This document shows, piece by piece, positions 11,501 through 24,700 of a stretch of DNA of 64,000 nt. The DNA lies in the NCBI RefSeq assembly GCF_035582795.1, contig NC_134367.1:1676501-1740500 (forward strand), in the 5' to 3' direction. Below the pieces are notes generated by a model. That model searched no databases. It worked only from the letters and a program-made list of their open reading frames with translations, and had not been told where the DNA came from. The translations under genes were made by a program, and so were the position numbers. How positions within the stretch are numbered: the first letter of the stretch is position 1; every line of letters starts with the position of its first letter. The stretch is from Mycteria americana (Eukaryota; Chordata; Aves; Ciconiiformes; Ciconiidae).

Positions 11501-14100
11501 ACAGCGGAGGCAGTGCCTGCACCCCGAGCAGCCCCCCCCAGCTGGGCATCCCCGGGGCCATTTGGCTGGAGGATGGAGAAGGGGTCCTGGCCACGGCCAG
11601 AGCCCCCTGGACCTCCACCCCCTGCCCGCTCGCCTCCCCTCCGGCGTGGGGACCCACCCCGCGGGAGCCCGGCTCTGTCCCCAGCGGGGACAGCCGTGTC
11701 GGACGTGTAACGCCGCCCTAGCCAGGCACACGGGGACGGAAGAGCCCACGAAACGAAACCGAGAGCTTGCACTGCTGCCACCGTCACCAACGTGCCCTTG
11801 CTGCAGCCTCCGTGTCCCTCCCGGCAGCCCCCTGTTGCCTTCTCCTGTGGGTGACACCGCGAAAGGTCCCCTCAGCGGCTCAGAGCCACCTCCCCTCCCG
11901 CACGCCGGCACAGCCCCGGAGCAGGAAGTTTCTCCGGTCGCTCCCACGCTCTCGGAAAAGTTTGGTGCCCCGGGTGCCGCTTCCTCCAGCCCTACCCCGA
12001 ACTCCAGACACACCTGGGCTGACGGCCAGGGCCCCAGCGACACGCCGAAACCCCACCGAGCCCCTTCTCCAACTCGGCGTGATGAGTTGGCGTGTGCTCA
12101 GCCCTCCATCCACCTACTCGAGGGGAGGGTCTCGGTCCCACCGGCGCACCCCGGGGCACCCAGGCACCCGGGGAAGATGGAGCAGGAGGCAAGCGGCACT
12201 TACGGAGAGGCAGCCGTCCCCTCCGTCCCCCACGCCGAGCCCGCACTGATGGAGCCGGCGCTTCCTGCTGCAGCTGACAAGTGCGCGCAGAGGCATTTGC
12301 ATAGCATCCAGGCAGGCAGGGCCCACGCGCAGGCACGCTCGTGCACGTGCCGCAAGCGGCTGCTCGAGCCCATCATACAGATTGGGAAACTGAGGCATGG
12401 CTCACCCAGCCTGGGAGACCAGTTTGGGTGGTCCCAGCGCAGGGCGGGGGATGCAGGCAGCAGGCAGAGCAGGCAGCTCGCATCCCCCTCCTCTGCAAAC
12501 CCCAAAGCCTGGGTCCCGCTGAGCGATGCCACAACCCCAAAGCACCTCTGCCGGGGGCAATCCGACCCCAGGAATTGCAGGAAGCAGGGGACGGGGACAA
12601 CGGTGACCTGCGACTTACCCCAGCCACCCAGGAGGGTCTCCGGCTGCCAGGCCAGCCCGTGGGCTACATCATCCTTTCCGCCGGGACCCAGCGCATCCCT
12701 CCCCGAACCATCCTGCCCCTTCTCTCGGCGGCCGCTAAGTTGGATCCCGGCTCCGTCCAAGGCAAACGCAGTCCCGGGAGCAACCCCGTCCCTGTGGTCC
12801 CTTGCTGGCGCGGGGACCCCAGCCCCTCCTGAGTCACCCAGGGGAGCAGCGTTCCTCAATGGCAGGGGACGGTGCGGGCAGGGCCCCGGCAGGCAGGGCT
12901 GCCTGCTCTGCCCCAGGCCCTTCCCCTATCTATGCAGGTATTTAAATGACTCATTACTTTATTGCTTGGGTTCCCAGGGGAACAGACAGGCTCTCAACCC
13001 TGTTTGGCACCTACGGCATCACGCTCCAGCCCTGCTTCAGCACTGAAACCAGTGAGTTTCCACCATGTAACTGGGAGCGGGGATGGGTGCTCTCCAAGCC
13101 GTCACCCGCAGCCGTCCGACCACCCCGCCGCACTCCCAGCCTTATCTCTCGACCATCCCATTCCCCGCACCTACCCCAAATCTTGCCCAGCTCCCATCCA
13201 TCACTTCAGCCCTGTCCCCAGCGGGCACGGCGAGCAGGTTTTTGCCTCCCCACCGCAGATCCTGGATAGGTATCAAGGGCTGGCAACACAAAAACATGCC
13301 TCAGGGTGCTGCTGGGATCTCCGTGGTGGCTAGGAGCCGAGCTCCAGATCCGAGCCTTTGCCATGGGGCGTAATGCCGGCTGTCCTGCCTCCCTGCATAT
13401 CCCATCCCCGTCCTCCATCCCCTCTTCCCCCAGTCCTGCCCGCCCAGGGCATCTCTCCCCTTCCCCACCAGCGAGGGTTCGTCCCTGCGGGATTTCACAC
13501 CAGCCGGACCCAGCACACCCTGGCACACGCACGATGCTGCCGGCATGGCAATAGGACGTGACGGCCCTTCGAGGTGGGATGCGAGATGGGCTGGAGCGTG
13601 GTCCAGTGGTGGGAGCTGGCTGGGGGGCACTGGGACGGTCCCACCGCCCCCGTTCCCCGCCCGGGCAGGCAGAACTGGGGCCGGCTGGGGACCGAGGGCT
13701 CCTCACGTGATGTCCCCGCAGAGGAAGCCTGCGTTTCGCAAAGCAAAGGAAATGACGCAGGCTCCAGCAGGCGAGGATGGGCTGCCCGGGAGGGGGGTTG
13801 GAGCAGGTACAGAGGCACTGTCCCCTCTGCTAGGGGACCCCAAAACACCCCCCTGCTGCTGGTACCCCCATCGCTGGCGCAGCAGCTCCCCACGACAGCC
13901 GAAAACATCCCCAGCAGACGACAAGCATCCCCCAGACCTCCTAAGGTCCCATCGCATTCCTGCCCATCTGACACCCTTCTTGCTACAACAGCAGCCCAGG
14001 ACCCCTCGTCCTGTCTCCTGCGGGGGGGCTCTCCCTCCCCCAGGCAGGCACCCCTCCTTTTTCAGACTGGGGAAACATCGGTGTGGCTGGTTTCGGGTGC
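8535..14100. other. Gene-poor stretch, no feature recognised
   Basis: I read both strands and found no recognisable exon, RNA gene or transposon. Long open frames here (for example 11562-13046 plus) lack any family motif and match what GC-rich DNA gives by chance. A T-run lies at 10396-10408. Noncoding first exons of PTK2B could lie here but cannot be placed. Confidence 0.5.
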
Positions 14101-14116
14101 AGGGCTGGGCATGGAC

Positions 14117-14232
14117 ACGCATCCCATCACCCCACGCATCCCATCACCCCACGCATCCCATCTCCCCCTGCATCCCATCACCCCACGCATCCCATCACCC
14201 CACGCATCCCATCTCCCCCTGCATCCCACCTC
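14117..14232. repeat. 17-bp minisatellite (CATCCCATCACCCCACG)
   Basis: Roughly six to seven copies of CATCCCATCACCCCACG, in which every third copy is the variant CATCCCATCTCCCCCTG. The array therefore has a 51-bp higher-order period. It lies in gene-free sequence. Confidence 0.9.
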
Positions 14233-14968
14233 CTCCCACGTCCCATCTCCCGTCCCGACGGTGTGACTGCGACCTGCACCCGAACAGCCGGTGAGATGGC
14301 CGGTACCGGCGACACGCTCCCGGGGAATTAGACATAACTCCCGGAGAACTGCCGTCAAAGCCCACACGCAGCAGCTCAGCTGGAGGGGGTGACTCAGGCA
14401 CGGGGGAAAGATCTCCGTGTTCCCGGCGCAGAGCAGCGCTGTTTATGTGGAGCCGGGGATGGGACGAGGCAGGACCATCTGGGGAGGAACGGCTCACCAG
14501 GAGATGGGGACGGCAGCTCTGCCGGCGGCTGCTCGGGGAGGAGATGGCAGGCTGCCGGCACGACGGTCCCCGAGGTGCCGGGATGTCGGTGCAAGGCTCC
14601 CCACAAGGATGCACTGGGGCGAGGGGCTCAGGGACCCCCAGCACCACTTTTTTTGGCCATGGTCAATGTGGTGCCTGGTCCTAAAGACAAAATGCCACCC
14701 CCCCTGCCCCGAGCTCCTGCTAACTGTTCCTGGCCATCTCCTCCCCGGGCAGGGAAGCTCTGCAGCTGCCCCCCAAGCATTTCGTGGGTGCCGTGGCTGT
14801 AGGGGGGCCACAGCGTCCCCCGTCCCAGGGCAGACTGCCCGGGTTTCAGATGCAAGGTTTGCTACAACGGTCTGCACCCCAATGGAGATCTTCCTGCCAA
14901 AATTGCCGGAGCATTGCCCCTTGGCCATGCCAGAGCCATCAGCTTCTCCACGCTGCTCCAACTAGGAG

Positions 14969-15538
14969 CAGAATCACAGAATCACAGAATCACAGAATCG
15001 TTTAGGTTGGAAAAGACCTTTAAGATCAACAAGTCCAACCGTTAACCCAGCACTGCCCAGCCCACCACTACACCATGTCCCTGAGCACCTCATCCAAACG
15101 GCTTTTAAATACCCCCAGGGATGGGGACTCCACCACTGCCCTGGGCAGCCTGTTCCAATGCTTGACGACCCTTTCGGTGAAGTAAAATTTCCCAATATCC
15201 AGTCTAAACCTCCCCTGGCGCAACTTGAGGCCATTTCCTCTCGTCCTGTCACTTGTTACCTGGGAGAAGAGACCGACCCCACCTCTCTACCCCCTCCTTT
15301 CAGGCAGTTGTAGAGAGCGATGAGGTCTCCCCTCAGCCTCCTTTTCTCCAGGCTGAACAACCCCAGGTCCCTCAGCCGCTCCCCATCAGCCTTGTGCTCC
15401 AGACCCTTCCCCAGCTCCGTTGCCCTTCTCTGGACACGCTCCAGCCCCTCCATGTCTCTCTGGGAGTGAGGGGCCCAACACTGAACACAGCACTTGAGGT
15501 GCGGCCTCACCAGTGCCCAGTACAGGGGCACGATCCCA
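14969..15538 (-). mobile_element. CR1 LINE 3' fragment (antisense)
   Basis: This is the 3' end of a chicken-repeat-1 non-LTR retrotransposon in minus orientation. Read on the plus strand it begins with repeated ATCACAGA units (the 3' terminal octamer), then the usual GGTTGGAAAAGACCTTTAAG block. It then crosses the 3' untranslated region and the end of the reverse-transcriptase ORF. It is 5'-truncated at about 15538. Confidence 0.92.
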
Positions 15539-17800
15539 CGGCCGCCGGGGCAAAAGGCCCCCCGACCACCCCAGGCTTTGCAGGAAGAAGGGTTCACCCT
15601 AAATCCCTCATCTTTTATGCCAGGAGAGAAACAACTCACACCTGAGACAGCGAAGCTGCTTTTCTATACTCCCCTGCCTGCTGCCTGCCGCTGCCAGACA
15701 CAAAAAGGATCACGGGCAGGCTCTGAGATCTGGCTTCCAGCCCGTCCTCCTAAGGGACTGAGGTCCCAGGGCCCCGCAGACGTGCTACAACCCTGTATCA
15801 CGGGGGTCGTCCTGGGGCTCCCACTCATTCTGACAATTAATAATGGAATTATCACCTGGTCTGCGTTTTTTCTTGTACTTTCACAACCAAAGATGTGTCC
15901 AACACAGCTCCAGCCAAGAACCACGCGCCTGTGGTGTAAGGAAAAGGGTCAGATAGCCTGGAAGAGCTCCCAAAATCAGGCCTGGGGGGCTCCGAAAGCC
16001 CTCGAGTTGTAGGGGAGACGCGGGAGGTGCTTCTTGCTCTGGGACCATGGGGGAGGACAGGGCTGAGACAGCATCCCCAGGCCAAGGGGCTGGAGTGGGC
16101 TGGCAGGGCTCAACCTTCCCCACCAACCCAAACCACCCAAGCTCAGGCAAGGCCGTCAGGCTAAAGATAACCCGAAAGCGGCACTCCAAGCCTCCCTCGG
16201 GGAGGGGAAACTGCTTCCCAGGAAGAGGGTGAGCGTATTTCCCGGTAACCTTTCCGCGGGAGAAGGAAGCGGAGCGGGCGAGGGCTCGCAGCATCATTTT
16301 TGGCACGGCGGGAAGTGTTGCCGGCGGGTCCTGGTCGCTAAGCATCCCGGTCGCCAAGGCAACCCGCGGGAAGCACGGGAGATGCTGCTCCTGCTTCCTT
16401 TCGGAAGGGCGAGGGAAAGGAAAATAGAGGCTCTGGGGTAGAAACCCCGCTGTGCGTGAGGCTGGGAGGGAGCTGGCACCGGGCTTCGGCCGTGGGATGC
16501 GGCTGGCATCACCGCACTGAGGTGCCTGTTTCTGGGTGCTTACGCTAATTCCACTTATTCATCTCAGCTTATTGAAGGAAACTCATCTCCTCCAAAACTC
16601 CTGGCTAGGTTGTGGCTTTTTTGGCAGACGTTTCCCAAGGGGGTGCCAAGCTGCAGCTCCTCCAGCACCCACCTGAGCCCTTCCCCTGCACCAAGCGGGG
16701 ATTTCAAGCTCCAGTCGCTTCTCCGCAGCCTGGAAAAGCCCTTGGCCGCGGTGACACCATGCAGTGACAATTTCCCCAGGCAAAAAACACTGAGCACCAG
16801 CTCGGAAGTGACCCCCGAGCCCTGCTTTGAAACTCGTTTCCCTTTCCAAACTGCCAGGCTCCACCACCGAGCCCTCTCAATATGCTTCGCAGGTTCGTTA
16901 GCGGGTCCCGTGCCACCCGTTATATTAACTATACCATCCTACGTGGCTCCAGCACGGCTTTACAGCCGCCCCTCCGGTCGGGCTGCGTTAGAGCTGCACA
17001 GTCCCAGCACACTCGGCTGGGTTTGCAAAATGTGGGAAGTTTGCATTTCCCAGGGAAATTCAGCTGAGTTTGGGGGAAATTAATTGCTGTCATTTAATTA
17101 AGCATTTTATTTTCTTGCTCGTCAATCATTTCTAGCATGCGCTATCACGCCGCTGCACAGGCTTACGCAAGACCGGCTCGCCACCAAACTGGAAGTCTTT
17201 TTACCCTCCGCAAAGTTTTCAGCCTTTTTCTCGGAAAGGTAAACATTTTAAATATCATTTTAAAAACCGAAATAAGCTGAATGACCCTCTGAGGTGCCTT
17301 CGACCCTCCGTCCACCTGGCCCGAGCTGCAGACGCACCAGCTCAGGCCGAAACACGGCATTTATTCCCCTTGAACTCCCCCAAACCGGGTGATTTCTAAA
17401 CTTTTTTCAGTGCGAGGTCCCTAGCTTTTGACTTGGAGGTTTTCTCTTGATTTGGGGCCAGGAGTGAAGGTCCCAGCAGGGCAAAAGGCAGCTGCGTTTC
17501 ACGTCAGCCCATCCCTGCACAGGGCCAGGGCAGCGACGCTCTCGCCGGCCGAGCATCCCGTGCTGCCTCTGCAAGGGGAAGGGTTTGGGGATGGGGTGGG
17601 ATTTCCCGTCTGAAATCCCTCGGTGCTTCAGCCTTTGGAGATAAAACCAGGCAGCAAAAATGCCCTGGTTTCTGCCAGGTGGAAATTCCCCGTTTGCTGG
17701 CAGTGGCCCCAGCGGGGCCCCATGGGGACAGGCCAGATCCTGGCAAACACAGGCAGGTATTTTGCCTCTGGCTGTAGTGGCAGAGGGAGGTGAAGGCAAT
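15539..17800. other. Gene-free stretch with CpG-rich patch near 16.2-16.4 kb
   Basis: No exon was recognised. The segment around 16200-16400 is CpG-rich and contains a strong RFX X-box motif (see separate entry), so a distal promoter is possible. 16870-17300 is AT-richer without recognisable content. Confidence 0.4.
16350..16363. promoter_or_regulatory. RFX X-box motif
   Basis: GTCGCCAAGGCAAC fits the X-box consensus GTNRCC-N(0-3)-RGYAAC exactly, with a 2-base spacer. The surrounding sequence is CpG-rich. X-boxes bind RFX factors and are typical of ciliary gene promoters. No transcript start was identified beside it. Confidence 0.45.
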
Positions 17801-17802
17801 CC

Positions 17803-17843
17803 CCCCTCCTCCTCCTCCTCCTCCTCCTCCTCCTCCTCCTCTG
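17803..17843. repeat. CTC trinucleotide microsatellite
   Basis: About 12 perfect CTC/CCT units in gene-free sequence. Confidence 0.95.
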
Positions 17844-18055
17844 CCGTGTGCCCTGCTATGGCTCAGAGCAGAGGGGGGACCCCAGCCGGCCCCCCCAGCC
17901 TGGCGCCCAGCCTTCCCCGGCTCCAACTCAGCAACAGCAACACCCGGCTGGGCCGGGGGAAGGAAAAGGCTCCAGCTGCGGGGCAGGGGCCCTGGGAGGG
18001 GCAGAGCAGCTTTGCTGCACGCAGGCCTGCATGGGGGGCAGCCGGGCAGGGGGAG

Positions 18056-18715
18056 CGGGGTGTGCGGCGTGGCACGGTGTGCTGCACGGCCGGGTGTGCG
18101 GCGTGGCAAGGTGTGAAGCGTGGCACGGCGTGCTGCACGGCCGGGTGTGCGGCGTGGCAAGGTGTGAAGCGTGGCACGGTGTGCTGCATGGCCGGGTGTG
18201 CAGCATGGCAAGGTGTGCGGCGTGGCACAGTGTGCTGCATGGCCGGGTGTGCGGCGTAGCAGGGTGTGAAGCGTGGCACGGTGTGCTGCACGGCCGGGTG
18301 TGCTGCATGGCCGGGTGTGCTGCATGGCATGTTGTGAAGCGTGGCTGGGTGTGCAGCGTGGCTGAGCGTGCAGCAGAGCTGGGTATGCAGCATGGCAGGG
18401 TGCGCAGCATAGCAAGGTGTGCAACGTGGCACGGTGTGCAGCGTGGCAAGGTGTGCAGCGTGGCAGGGTGTGCAGCATGGCAAGGTGTGCAGCGTGGCAG
18501 GGTGTGCAGCATGGCAGGGTGTGCAGCATGGCTGGTCATGCAGTGTGGCAGGGTGGGCAGTGTGGCAAGGTGTGCGGTGTGGCAGGGTATGCAGCGTGGC
18601 ACAGTGCACAGCGTGGCCGGGTGTGCAATGCAGCACGGCGTGCAGCATGGCAGGGTGATGCAGCGTAGCCGGGTGTGCGGCGTGGCAAGGTGTGCAGCAG
18701 CCTGCACAAGGCTCG
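18056..18715. repeat. 17-bp minisatellite (GGTGTGCAGCGTGGCAA)
   Basis: About 38 tandem units of GGTGTGCAGCGTGGCAA/G with substitutions (GCGGCGTGG, GCTGCATGG, TGAAGCGTGG). The first third shows a longer repeat of three-unit blocks. Open frames on both strands come from the 17-bp period and are not genes. Confidence 0.95.
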
Positions 18716-21700
18716 GAGGCAGAGCACCCCAGGCAATGCTTGCTGGAGCCAGCTTAGGACACAAGACCGAGGTCAGGTTGTCCGTGGCAAGCTCCTGCTG
18801 AGGTGGAAATCTGTGGAACCAGCACGAGTCATTGCATCGGGCCGGGAGCCAAGCGGGGCAGGTATTGGGATACCCTGCCAGGCAGGGGCGAGGGCAGGGG
18901 GCAGGCAGAGCTCTCCTGCAACACTTAACAGGGCCAAGATGCTGAAAACCTCCGTGGAAATCACCTCCCTGCATCACCGGGCAACTTTTCTAAGGAGCGA
19001 AGTGGACGCTTTTAAGCCACTGTTTTCAAGTTTCTCCCTGGGATGAAATAACTCACACCCTAAAAATATCCGGGTTTTTTTTCCCCAAGGAGAGCCCTGC
19101 TCATCCCTTCAAGTGGCTCTTGCTCAGACAAGCTCACAGCGACGCTGCCGGCCCCCCAATCCGCAGCACTTCCTTCCCTCCGCAGCGCCTTTCTGCACAG
19201 CGGAGCCATCCCAGTTCAGCCCAGCACACCAGCTAACCTGCCTTACTGGTGGTTACAGCCGGGGAGAAGCCTCCTCGCCGGGACGTGGCTGCTGGGTTTT
19301 TCTCTGCGGGAACGGGAGTTCTGCTGAAACTAGTTTTTTAGCCATTTTTGAACATGAAACATAGCAAACCGCCCCAAAACAAAAAGCCCAACTGAGTCCT
19401 GTGAGGTTTCCCCAGGGGCTGACGGGAGCTGCGTCTCCAACGATTCGTGTTCCTGTTCCCTCTTTGAAGCCACTTCCCCAAACAGAGCTGGGTGGCCTCA
19501 CTGCGATGCCACTGCAGCCACCGGCACTGTCCCTCCCTGCCCCGGGGAGCTGCGGTCCGGCCGGCCAGCCCCATCCCAGGGGAAAACACAGCCAAGCCAG
19601 AGGGATTGTGACCCCTCGGGAAGATTTTCCAAGGGAAAAATCTAATTTTACCCCTGTGGGTGCCCAGGGAAAGGTCTCCCTGGGATTTTTGTGCCGGGCA
19701 TCCTGGGTTTTACCCCCTCCTGCATGCCAGGATGCCTGGGTGGAGGAGACGTGGGTATCGCACGAGGTCTGCCACCGCTGCAATTTGAAATACAAGCAAG
19801 GCTTTGCATGAAAGGTTCCCAGCTCCGTCTACCCCTCATGAGTAATAGCTCTGCCAGGGAAAAAGCAAAATGATTCAGACGCTGCCTTCCCAGCCCCCAG
19901 CGCCTGGAAGAGCCTTTATGCTGAATATTAATAATAGCTGAGCGCAAAGGCATGGAAACGCAGAGCTTGGGGACAGGGGCACTTGTGCCCCTGCACGCCG
20001 GACCCGTGCGTGCCCTTGCACATGCGTGTGCGTGTCTCTCTAGCACGTGCAAAGCATCGCTGGCAAAGGTGAGGGGGGGTTTCCCATGCACACACACCGC
20101 CACAACGCCGTATCCTTTGCAGACACCATGGAGCACGCGGCCCGCGGCCCCTGTGGCTACTGCCCGCGGGGCCACCGCTGCCCCACGCCGCCCTCCACTC
20201 CCCCTGCTCTCTGAGACCCGTGGCTCTCCAGACACATGCAGCCCGCTCCCTCGCAGCTCTTCTTGCTCCAACTCTCACCGGTGCCCTTGCAGGCAAGGCT
20301 GGGAGCTATAAATCAGGGCTGCGGACCTGAACCCAAAGGATGATCCGCATCCCGACGCTGCCTTTCCCTGCTCGGTGCCGGGAAGCTCGCGGACACGCGG
20401 TTTCGGCTCCTGCTACGAGGATCTGTCACCCCCAGCCACGCGGAGGTGAACGCGCGGCATCCCCCCTGCCTTCGCCCCACGGCTGATGCCAGCGGAGCAC
20501 TTGGAGGCGATTCCGCCTGTGGGAGCAAAATTCCTGTGGGAACGGGACTGTTCCTGGGGTGTTCCTGTGCCCCAGCAAGCCCCGCTGTGACCCCTTCCCC
20601 AGGGCTTCCGCCAGCACAAAGACAGCAAGGAGGGGTGCAATGGGATGCAACGGGACGCTGCAGCTGGCCGTCCCCTTCCCGACAGACCACAGGGTCCCGA
20701 TGGTCACCTTGTCTTGGAAATACCCCTGTGCTGGACACGGCTTTGGGCCAAGATGGGGCCAGGGGGGCAGCAGGAAGACGCCTGCAGCAGCTCCCTGCCC
20801 ACAGAACCCCCGGGAGACACCAAGCTCAGGCCCAGCCTCCAGCACTGACCTCTCCCCACCTCCCTGCCCTAACGCCGGTGTCTCATCCAGCACGGTCCCG
20901 CTGCCAGCATGGGGCACGCACCCAGCCTTCCCTGGCTGCTGCACGTCACCGGCTCCCTTCCACCTCCTCGGGACAGCCCCAGCCCCATGCAGCACCTCCA
21001 AGACCTCCAAGTCCTTTCCGATCCCTGCCCAAGCTGTCAGACATCCCCTGGACGTCCCCGTCCCGAGGGATCCAGCAGCGCGGCCGCCCTTTCCGGCCGA
21101 GGGACGCGGGGCAGATTTACCCGGCCGGGGCTGGGTTAGGAGGAGCAGCCTGTCCTGGGGGAATCCTCCGCTAGGACGATGCATCCCCGGCTGCATCGAA
21201 CCCCAGCAGAAAGCACACGGGGCTGTTGCATCAGCCCCCTGGACTGCAACCCTCCCATCTCTGGCTTTCTTCCCCCATGTCCTCGCAGGCGCCGTGCCAG
21301 GCCGGTGAGCGCAGGCAGGCATGTTCGCCGGCAGGAACCGCCCCGCCGTTGGGCAAACATTGACGCTGGCAGGAGATAGCAGAGCCCGGGCACCTCCCGA
21401 TCGCCGGCTGCAGGGCGGGGAGCGACGGGGGAACGCTGCACCCTGCCCTCGTGCCGCCGAGCCCCCCAGCGCCGCTGCCACACGTCCCCCTGTGCGGGAA
21501 GGGCTAAGGAAGCCCTGCCTGTCCACCCACCTGCGGGCAGGCGGCCGAGCTGGCGCGTTGGGGAGGGGACCCCCGCCACGGGCAGGGGTGTCCCTCTCCT
21601 GCACCCACCCGGGTTCCCGCTGCCTGCCCTCCCTCGGCTCTCCCCCGTCCCCCCCGGCACCCAAGCGTCTCCCCGAGAGCGGGCAGAGACTCTCACCTTG

Positions 21701-24700
21701 GCGGGAGCCACCTTCGCCCCCCCGGCCGGCCCCGCTCCTGGCCCCAGCGGCAGCGGGGGCACGCGGTGGTGTCGCCGGCGGGGAGGGTTGGCCCGGTGGG
21801 TGTGCGTCCCACGGGTTGGGACAAGGGGTGAAACCACTCCTCCCCACCGCCCGCTTCCGGAAAGGGCTCGCCAGGACTGGTGGGTGCCGCCGACGCCAAG
21901 GAGGAAGAGGAGGCAGGAGACGAGGAAGGCCCAGGACCCCTCACCTGCCCACCCAGCCTTCCCCACCTGGGTCCTGCAGGCGGGTTGGGGCAGGTCTTGG
22001 GATCAGCCGGGAATTTGGGCAGGGAGCCCGAGGCAGCCGGCATTCAGGCTGGTCCCGCTCATACCTGGGAGGAGCTGGCAGGCTGCTCACAGCGAAATCC
22101 CGCCGCAGGGATCCCCCCCCCGAAACCGTGGGTCTGGGGGACGCCCCAGCACCGCGGAAGAACCCGAGGCAGGAAGGGAGGATGGTGCAAGAGCCGCTGG
22201 GGCCGACGTTCGCAGTCACGGGGCGGCCGTCTGGCACTGCCACACCCCCGGGCCACAGCAACACCTCCCTACTTCTGGGGTGCACCAGGCCCCCCTTTAA
22301 CGCTTGCTTTAATGCTCCTCTGAGGACCCCTCCATGGTTGGACATCAAGGCCGGCCACCCAGGCCCCCAGAAGACCTGACCCCGACCCCAGGGCTCTGCC
22401 GAAATGGTTTGGGCAGTGCTGGGGACGCCAAGGGGCCAAGGAAGAGGTGGAGGAGGAGGGGAGCAATGGGGTGCACCCCGTGCCCCCCAGCCCACAGCAT
22501 GCAGTGGGGCAGCCGTGATCCCGGGGGGCAGCGGGGATGGTGGGGCCACCCCTGTGCCGAGCAGGAATGGGGAAGTGGTGGGGCGAAGCTGGTCGGGCAG
22601 TTCCCCAAACCCCGGGCAGGGACTTGCAGGGTCCCGGGGAGCTGCAGCCCCCCGGGGATCCCCCTGCCCATTGCTCAGCAGGTCCCTGCCAGGTCACCCC
22701 ATCGACGGCTGCACCCCATCACCGGCACAGCGGGGTCCCTCCCTGCGTGGGCATCCCCTGCCTCGGAGAGGTGTTCAGAGACAGGTCCCACCCTGTTTCC
22801 TTCCCATCCCTTCCTCCTCCGCTGAGCTCCCTCTCCTCCCCTGCCGCCCCCAAATTACCCCCCGCCTCGAGGTGTGATGCCTGGGAGCGACTGGTGCTAC
22901 ACCAGGCGCAACCTGGACATGGCCCCTTCCCGCTACAGCCGCTGGAAGACGGTCGGAGCATCCCTGCGGCATCTCCGGCAGCCGGGCGTGGAGGGGCAGC
23001 AGAATCTCCTTGCACCCCGAGAGATGTGGGGGGAGAGGCACAGAGCCCAAAAAAGCTTCTGGGTACGAGCAAGACCCTCTCAGGGTCCAGGAGAGTTTCG
23101 GATGGACATGGGTCAACCACCGTCACCCTCTTCCCGGCCCAGCCCAGCCGCCAGCGGTGCCTGGAGCTCCCGCAGCAGCTCTCCCACGCACGGAGAGCAG
23201 CGCTGACAGCCTGCGCCCACTCTCCTGCCCGAAGCCAGCCAAGCTATTTAAACGCCTAAATACCGTCAAAGGGATGGAGCTTCCTCCGCATGCCTCGGGT
23301 GGGCTGGCATCTCCTGGCAAGGGGCAGGGGGAAGCGCGGTGAGCAGCGGGGGCAGCTGGCGGGGGGACAGAGACGACCGGCTCCGGGAACCCCTCTGCTC
23401 GCTGCCGCAGCTCCATGGAGCCGGGGAGGTGCGTCAGCCCTGGGCACCCCTTTCCTCTGCACCCCTTTCCCTCTCCATCCCCTCGCCCTGGTCCCATCTC
23501 ACCCACGCGCTCCCAAGGAGATGCCTGGGCTCCATGCAAGTTTGGGAGAGACCCTGGCACGCTGCTCCCGTGCCCTGGCCAGCACAGCCCCCAGGGAGCA
23601 GGGCAACACTTTCCCCCTCCTAATCCCTGCCAAAAATTAATCCAAGAGCCCCCCCCCCGCCCCCCCGCCCCAAGCCCCCAGCGGATTCAGCCCCGTGACT
23701 TACAGGAAAGCTGGTTGAACAGCCTGCTGAGCCATCCCATGCTCCTGCACCGAGGGTGAGCTCGTAGCTACGAAACGCTCAAGAGAAACAGGTTTCCCCC
23801 CGCCTCCCCCCTTCCCCAAAGCACCCTCTTCATTGGCACAGAGAGAAGCGATAAAATCTGACGGGATTTATTAATAGCACCTCTCCCATCACTAGGGAGC
23901 GATGCTTCGGAAACGGCTTCGAGCATCCCAGCGTGGGGCTGCTCGAGGGAGAAAGGCACCAACTTACTTTTGCCAGGGAGCAGGGCCGGGGCCGGAGGGT
24001 CGGGGTGATGGAGGAGGACATCGGTTGCAGCTCCAGAACCACCAGCAGATGTTTGGGGGCACCAAGAAGGAGCAGAAGAAGTTGTGTCGCGCCGGAGTCA
24101 CGTAGAAGAAGCGGGGAGATGATGCCAGGAGAGGCAGCTGGGGGTGTCCTTCGAGCCAGGAGGGTTGGATGGAGCGGTCCCCGCTCACTCGAAGCGGGTA
24201 GAGGGATGCTGCATGTTATTGCTGCCATCTTGAGGCCGGCAAACCCGAGCTGGAGAAATACCCTCTGGCCCCCCACAGCACCCGAGGAATGTGGGGCTCC
24301 CCCTGGCCCCCACGACCTATAGCAAGTTCCAGCAAAGCAGTTATTTTATTGTTTACTTTGATAATCAATCTTGTTTTCACTTTTAGGGGATGAAAAATCC
24401 TTTTCCCAAGTGGCTCAGGCCCCAAATCCCTGAAAACAGCAGGAGAAAGGGCGGGTGGGTGTCTGCCGCAGGCAGCGATGGGGAGACACCGGCCACGGCA
24501 CCGGCCACGGACGGGATGCCGGAGCAAGATTCATGATGCTCGGGTGTTTTTCGGGAGCTGTCAGTAGGTGCCGGGACAAGTGCTAGCAATGCGGTGCACC
24601 CCGATAGGATCATCACCGCCCGTGTGAGCACCGGGGGGTCCCCAGTGGGGGTGCTCCCCGCCAGCACCCCGTGTCTCCTCAGCCCTCGGGAGCAGCCCTC

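Noticed and set aside
11562-13046. 494-codon plus-strand frame
   Set aside because: No domain, splice-consistent neighbours or conserved-looking text; GC-rich DNA gives such frames by chance.
3657-18715. Tandem arrays considered as CRISPR-like
   Set aside because: Units are directly adjacent with no unique spacers, and the DNA is clearly vertebrate.
17848-18977. Cysteine- and histidine-rich frames that look like zinc-finger proteins
   Set aside because: They are translations of the 17-bp minisatellite with no true finger spacing.
20426-21847. 473-codon minus-strand frame
   Set aside because: Low-complexity Gly/Arg/Pro text across a CpG-rich region, with no recognisable family.
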